A stretch of DNA of 64,000 nt from Pararhodobacter aggregans (GTDB taxonomy: Bacteria > Pseudomonadota > Alphaproteobacteria > Rhodobacterales > Rhodobacteraceae): NCBI RefSeq assembly GCF_003075525.1, contig NZ_QDDR01000008.1, positions 124,001 to 188,000 of the forward strand, in the 5' to 3' direction. Of the stretch, positions 61,662-64,000 are shown in pieces. A program made the position numbers and the translations under genes. Position 1 is the stretch's first letter, and every line of letters starts with the position of its first letter. The notes below the pieces were generated by a model. It saw nothing but the letters and a program-made list of their open reading frames with translations. It did no database searches and was not told the DNA's origin.

Positions 61662-62528
61662 TCAGATCCATTTGGCCAGCGGCGGCAGGCTCATCAGCAC
61701 CGCATTCGCGTCATGGCCGGTCTCCAGGCCGAACTTGGTGCCGCGGTCGTAGACGAGGTTGTATTCGGCATAGAGGCCACGGTGGACCAGTTGCGCGTCG
61801 CGGTCGGCCTCGGACCATGCCGCGCCCCGGCGCTTTTCGCACAGCGGCGCGAAGGCGGGCAGGAAGGCTTCCCCAACGGCACGGGTGAAGGCGAAATCCT
61901 TCTCCCAGTCGCCGGTGTTGAGGTCGTCGTAGAAGATCCCGCCGACGCCCCGGGCGCGGCCGCGGTGGGGGATGAAGAAATACTCGTCCGCCCAGGCCTT
62001 GAAGCGCGGGTAGTACTCCGGGTCATGGGCGTCGCAGGCTGCCTGCATCCGGCCGTGGAAATGCGCCGTGTCCTCAGCGTATTCGAGGCAGGGGTTGAGG
62101 TCGGCGCCGCCACCGAACCACCAGGCGCCGGGGGTCCAGAACATCCGCGTGTTCATGTGCACCGCCGGGCAATGCGGGTTGCGCATATGGGCGACGAGGC
62201 TGATGCCCGAGGCCCAGAAGCGGGGATCCTCGGCCATGCCGGGCACGCCGCGGGCGGCCATGGCTTTCTGCGCGCGCTCGCCCAAAGTGCCATGTACCGC
62301 CGACCAGTTCACGCCGACCTTCTCGAACAGCCGGCCGCCGCGCATCACCGACATGATGCCGTCGCCGCCGCGGCCTTCGTCGCGGGTGGTCGGCGTCACC
62401 TCGAACCGGCCGGGGGGCAAGTCGCTGTCGGTCGTGTCCTCGAGGGCCTCGAAAGCCTGGGTGATGGTGTCGCGCAGGCTGCGGAACCATTCGGCGGCCT
62501 GGGTCTTGCGGGCTTCGGTCTGGTCCAT
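61662..62528 (-). CDS. hemF: oxygen-dependent coproporphyrinogen III oxidase
   Basis: A 288-residue HemF converting coproporphyrinogen III to protoporphyrinogen IX with O2. FWASGISLVAHMRNPHCPAVHMNTRMF, WWFGGGADLNPCLEY and RGVGGIFYDDLN are diagnostic. Upstream I see no FnrL-type box (TTGAT-N4-ATCAA). It is followed by its own structured unit. Confidence 0.95.
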   Translation of the reverse strand: MDQTEARKTQAAEWFRSLRDTITQAFEALEDTTDSDLPPGRFEVTPTTRDEGRGGDGIMSVMRGGRLFEKVGVNWSAVHGTLGERAQKAMAARGVPGMAEDPRFWASGISLVAHMRNPHCPAVHMNTRMFWTPGAWWFGGGADLNPCLEYAEDTAHFHGRMQAACDAHDPEYYPRFKAWADEYFFIPHRGRARGVGGIFYDDLNTGDWEKDFAFTRAVGEAFLPAFAPLCEKRRGAAWSEADRDAQLVHRGLYAEYNLVYDRGTKFGLETGHDANAVLMSLPPLAKWI

Positions 62529-62582
62529 CGGCGGTCCTCGGGTCTGGCGTCGGAAGAAGGGCGTATTTTCAGCAGAATGAAA

Positions 62583-63608
62583 TCAGAGCGCGCGCCAGTC
62601 GATCCAGCGGCCGTGGAAATCGGCCCGGCCGAGTTCAATGGTCAGATCGCCGGGCCAGAGCCGCAGCGTGAGCGCGGCGCCGGGGCTCTGGCCGTCGTTT
62701 TCGTAGCGGAACCAGGCGAGGGGGGCGGTCGCGGTCGCGTGCTGGCCCGCGGCCTCGATCAGGGCGGTGCCGCGTTTCTGGCCTGCTTCGGGGATGTATT
62801 GCCAGGCGATTGTCGACCAGATCAGATGCAGTTGGCCCTCGCGCGGGGTCGCGAGGCGGGTTTGCAGCCAGTCGATGGCGTCGGCCTGCTCGGGCAGGGG
62901 CGGGCCTGCGGCAAGCGCGGCTTCGGTCAGGGCGAGGCGTTCGGGCTGGTCGGCCCAGAGATAGGCGAGGAGCCGGAGCCGTTGCGCGGGATCCCTTGCG
63001 TCGATCGGGTTGAGGTCGACGCCCGCCCGTTCGGCCACCGTGATCCGGGCCGCGGGCGGGGGGGCGCCCTGCCAGTCGGGGCGCAGGGTGAGGCGTGCGT
63101 CGCCCGGGCCGAAGCGTTGCTCGCCCAGCGCCAGGGCGAAACGGTCCCAGTTCAGGTTCAGCCCGGCGCTGGCGCCGAGTTCGGAGAAGGTGAGGGGCAG
63201 CCCGTGGCGCGCGGCCAGCCATTGGCCGGTGGCGATGAGGGCGGCGGAGCGGCGGACCTCGTTGGTCTGCGGCGGGCTGTCGAGGAAACGGTCGATGAAG
63301 CCCTGCTGGCGGTCCATCGCCCCGGCCACCGCCGTCCAGAGCGTCGGGTCATCGACCTGCTGCGGCGGATAGGCCTCGGCCAGAGGATCGCCCTGCAGGA
63401 CCAGCGCATGCAGCGCGCCTGCGAGGCGCAAGGGCACGGAGTCGCCGCGCGGCGTCAGGTCGCCCTGCCAGGCGAAGAGGCGGCGGGTGAGGGGGCTGTC
63501 GGGCGCCAGCCGCTCGGCCAGCAGGGTGCAGAGCCGGGCCATGAAGGGCGAGCCGAGGCTGTCGCAGGCCTGGGCCTGGGCGCGGAAGGCGTCAGCGAGC
63601 GCGGTCAT
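62583..63608 (-). CDS. DUF2332 family protein
   Basis: A 341-residue soluble protein of the DUF2332 family: [29 protein letters not shown] at the start, [41 protein letters not shown] in the middle (a SAM-methyltransferase-like ELGASAGLN loop) and [17 protein letters not shown] near the end. The glycine loop suggests a methyltransferase fold, but activity is unknown. It overlaps pth by four bases. Confidence 0.87.
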   Translation of the reverse strand: MTALADAFRAQAQACDSLGSPFMARLCTLLAERLAPDSPLTRRLFAWQGDLTPRGDSVPLRLAGALHALVLQGDPLAEAYPPQQVDDPTLWTAVAGAMDRQQGFIDRFLDSPPQTNEVRRSAALIATGQWLAARHGLPLTFSELGASAGLNLNWDRFALALGEQRFGPGDARLTLRPDWQGAPPPAARITVAERAGVDLNPIDARDPAQRLRLLAYLWADQPERLALTEAALAAGPPLPEQADAIDWLQTRLATPREGQLHLIWSTIAWQYIPEAGQKRGTALIEAAGQHATATAPLAWFRYENDGQSPGAALTLRLWPGDLTIELGRADFHGRWIDWRAL

Positions 63609-64000
63609 CGGAACCTGTCCGCGAGGCGCTGGAGGGGGGAGCGGGTGTCCTCGGTCGCCGGGGGCGGAGGCGTCTGTTCCGGGGCTGGCGCGGGCACGGC
63701 CGGTTTATCGCGGCCGGCGTTGCGGGCGGGGGCGGTGCGGGCGGCGACCGCGTTCTGGAACCGCGGGCCGTCACCGGCGGCGAGCGCATCGGCCCCGTCC
63801 GAGATGCCGCGCAGCAGATCGTCCAGCCATGCCTCGTCCGCCTTGGCGAAATCATGCAGCACATAGCCTGCCACGCGGTCCTTGTGTCCGGGATGGCCGA
63901 TGCCGAGGCGCACGCGGCCATAGGCCTCGCCGATATGCTGGTGGATCGAGCGCAGGCCGTTGTGACCGGCGTGCCCGCCGCCCTCTTTCAGGCGCAGCTT
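63605..64000 (-). CDS. pth: peptidyl-tRNA hydrolase, 5' end outside window
   Basis: Only the C-terminal 131 residues are present; the gene begins beyond the right edge. [19 protein letters not shown] with the conserved GGGHxGHNGLxS motif and [21 protein letters not shown] identify Pth, which recycles peptidyl-tRNAs. The C-terminus carries an extra Pro/Ala-rich tail of about 45 residues after the usual end. Confidence 0.92.
   Translation of the reverse strand, partial: KLRLKEGGGHAGHNGLRSIHQHIGEAYGRVRLGIGHPGHKDRVAGYVLHDFAKADEAWLDDLLRGISDGADALAAGDGPRFQNAVAARTAPARNAGRDKPAVPAPAPEQTPPPPATEDTRSPLQRLADRFR

Noticed and set aside
16381-61888. Recurring short frames starting MFFKYPRGVNARRAEGGRRP at 16381, 33752, 43050 and 61520
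   Set aside because: They lie inside the dispersed repeat and have no ribosome binding site. The shared peptide only reflects the repeated DNA, and the frame is not preserved beyond it.
62529-62620. FnrL or Irr box upstream of hemF
   Set aside because: No TTGAT-N4-ATCAA or ICE-like inverted repeat could be found in the upstream region.
1-64000. CRISPR arrays, tRNA and rRNA genes, prophage or integrative element borders
   Set aside because: No regularly spaced direct repeats, no tRNA-like cloverleaf sequence, and no integrase or phage genes were seen.

Overview
The window is very GC-rich (GC-dominated third codon positions, many ATGA stop/start overlaps) and reads as chromosome of an alphaproteobacterium of the Rhodobacteraceae (Rhodobacter/Rhodovulum type). 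Pointers are Irr next to fabA, a SAM/SAH-type riboswitch in front of metK (a class known from Rhodobacterales), MbfA, Edd, an ScfR-type regulator, a solute-symporter/histidine-kinase fusion and a PIN-domain/rRNA-methyltransferase pair typical of this family. No phage, plasmid, CRISPR, tRNA or rRNA gene was found.

Layout. 1-9.5 kb: a large DUF4011-type helicase running off the left edge, an MprF-like flippase that lacks its synthase half, a cupin, a NIPSNAP protein with a divergent winged-helix regulator, a secreted glutathione peroxidase and a histone-deacetylase-family amidohydrolase. 9.5-16 kb: two 30-residue membrane proteins, a group II amino acid decarboxylase, and a metal ABC transporter (ATPase plus two permeases with extra C-terminal helical tails) whose last gene abuts a broken IS5-family transposase. 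16-17 kb: decayed DNA. 17-23 kb: receiver protein, methylmalonyl-CoA epimerase, DUF1467, EI24, nitroreductase, PcaD-like hydrolase, MFS exporter, SAF-domain oxidoreductase. 23-27.5 kb: a complete putrescine-type potFGHI operon. 27.6-37.4 kb: MbfA iron exporter, a secreted beta-propeller-like protein, twin RDD proteins, fabI, fabB, rlmJ, irr, fabA, miaB. 37.5-45 kb: ybeZ-ybeY-ybeX-lnt, metK with its riboswitch, PIN protein and rRNA methyltransferase. 45-54 kb: edd, ggt, a LuxR-type HTH fused to an apparently dead alpha/beta hydrolase, an endonuclease/exonuclease-fold protein, a PLD-family cardiolipin synthase-like enzyme, aat. 54-64 kb: accC-accB, ScfR regulator, a three-gene signalling cassette (receiver, small membrane protein, symporter-kinase), hemF, DUF2332 and the start-side-truncated pth.

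The most striking feature is a dispersed, highly structured intergenic unit. Twelve units occur at eight loci. Each consists of one or more strong GC hairpins followed by a conserved tail (GAGGATATTT, two or three variable bases, then AGAACAAAGATG or similar). Nine of the twelve lie directly behind an intact gene and in that gene's sense orientation; convergent gene pairs carry two units tail to tail. Hairpin arms differ between copies but stay complementary, which suggests selection on RNA structure. Two of these loci also bracket an inverted fabA-irr-rlmJ segment; turning that segment round restores the usual irr/fabA-fabB-fabI order.
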